Shown here piece after piece: positions 6,212 through 6,398 of a stretch of DNA of 6,398 nt. Location: contig JAQUCQ010000203.1 of the NCBI GenBank assembly GCA_028686145.1, positions 1-6,398 of the forward strand. The letters run 5' to 3'. Made by a program: the position numbers and the translations under genes. Source of the DNA: Desulfuromonadaceae bacterium (GTDB lineage Bacteria; Desulfobacterota; Desulfuromonadia; Geobacterales; Pseudopelobacteraceae). The notes beneath the pieces were generated by a model. That model was not told the DNA's origin and did no database searches. It saw only the letters and a list, made by a program, of their open reading frames with translations. How positions within the stretch are numbered: position 1 is the first letter of the stretch; every line of letters starts with the position of its first letter.

Positions 6212-6398
6212 TTATCCTTTCCGGGTGCCGGGGCGCCAAGCGTAGATTGCCGGTAGCACCAGGAACGAGAATATCAGCATGACTGCGGCCAGGCGGTGCG
6301 CCTGGCCATACTCCAACGCTTCCACATGATCATAGATCTGCACCGAAGCGACGCGTGTACTGCCGGGGATGTTGCCTCCGATCATCAGCACCACGCCA
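6212..6398 (-). CDS. modB: Molybdate ABC transporter permease, C-terminal end (5' partial)
   Basis: About 62 codons of the 3' end are present and the frame is open to the right edge, so the start lies outside the window. ModB forms the inner-membrane channel for molybdate. The fragment contains GGNIPGSTRV, matching the conserved NIPG.TR segment near the C-terminus of ModB, followed by ...VQIYDHVEAL and a last hydrophobic helix (AAVMLIFSFLVLPAIYAW) with a short basic tail. The TAA is 3 nt from the modC ATG, and its last codons supply the modC ribosome-binding site, so modBC is an operon. modA would be expected further upstream, to the right. The GTG at 6394 is merely in frame and is not a credible start. 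Confidence 0.88.
   Translation of the reverse strand, partial: GVVLMIGGNIPGSTRVASVQIYDHVEALEYGQAHRLAAVMLIFSFLVLPAIYAWRPGTRKG

Overview
The window looks like part of the nitrogen-fixation region of a diazotrophic, probably anaerobic, bacterium. The NifH and NifD sequences and the arrangement of the nifH control region recall the Geobacter/Pelobacter (Desulfuromonadales) group. That placement comes from family resemblance, not from a search.

Layout from left to right. Positions 1-2238 (+) hold the C-terminal ~745 residues of a large bacterial SNF2-family ATPase, open at the left edge. Positions 2239-2338 are a short convergent gap containing an intrinsic terminator that works on the minus strand. 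Positions 2339-3784 (-) are nifD, the catalytic alpha chain of Mo-nitrogenase. Positions 3785-3917 are a 133-nt spacer with a small hairpin. Positions 3918-4784 (-) are nifH, the Fe protein. Positions 4785-5137 have no gene but are dense in control elements for nifH: a hairpin next to the ribosome-binding site, a strong intrinsic terminator inside the leader, a direct repeat at the predicted start of transcription, a sigma-54 (-24/-12) promoter, and an upstream 10-bp dyad. Positions 5138-6208 (-) are modC, the ATPase of the molybdate ABC transporter, and 6212-6398 (-) are the C-terminal end of modB, the permease, running off the right edge.

How the genes fit together. ModB and ModC import molybdate, the source of Mo for FeMo-cofactor. 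NifH delivers electrons to NifD, which carries the FeMo-cofactor ligands. All four genes run leftward, but nifHD has its own sigma-54 promoter. The leader terminator between that promoter and nifH implies a second control step, attenuation/antitermination. It would also insulate nifH from read-through out of modC.

Two points stand out. First, nifK, which normally follows nifD, is absent: nifD ends 40 nt before a terminator and a convergent helicase gene. Second, the nifH leader terminator can be redrawn as a competing hexaloop hairpin, a possible target of an ANTAR-type RNA-binding antiterminator.
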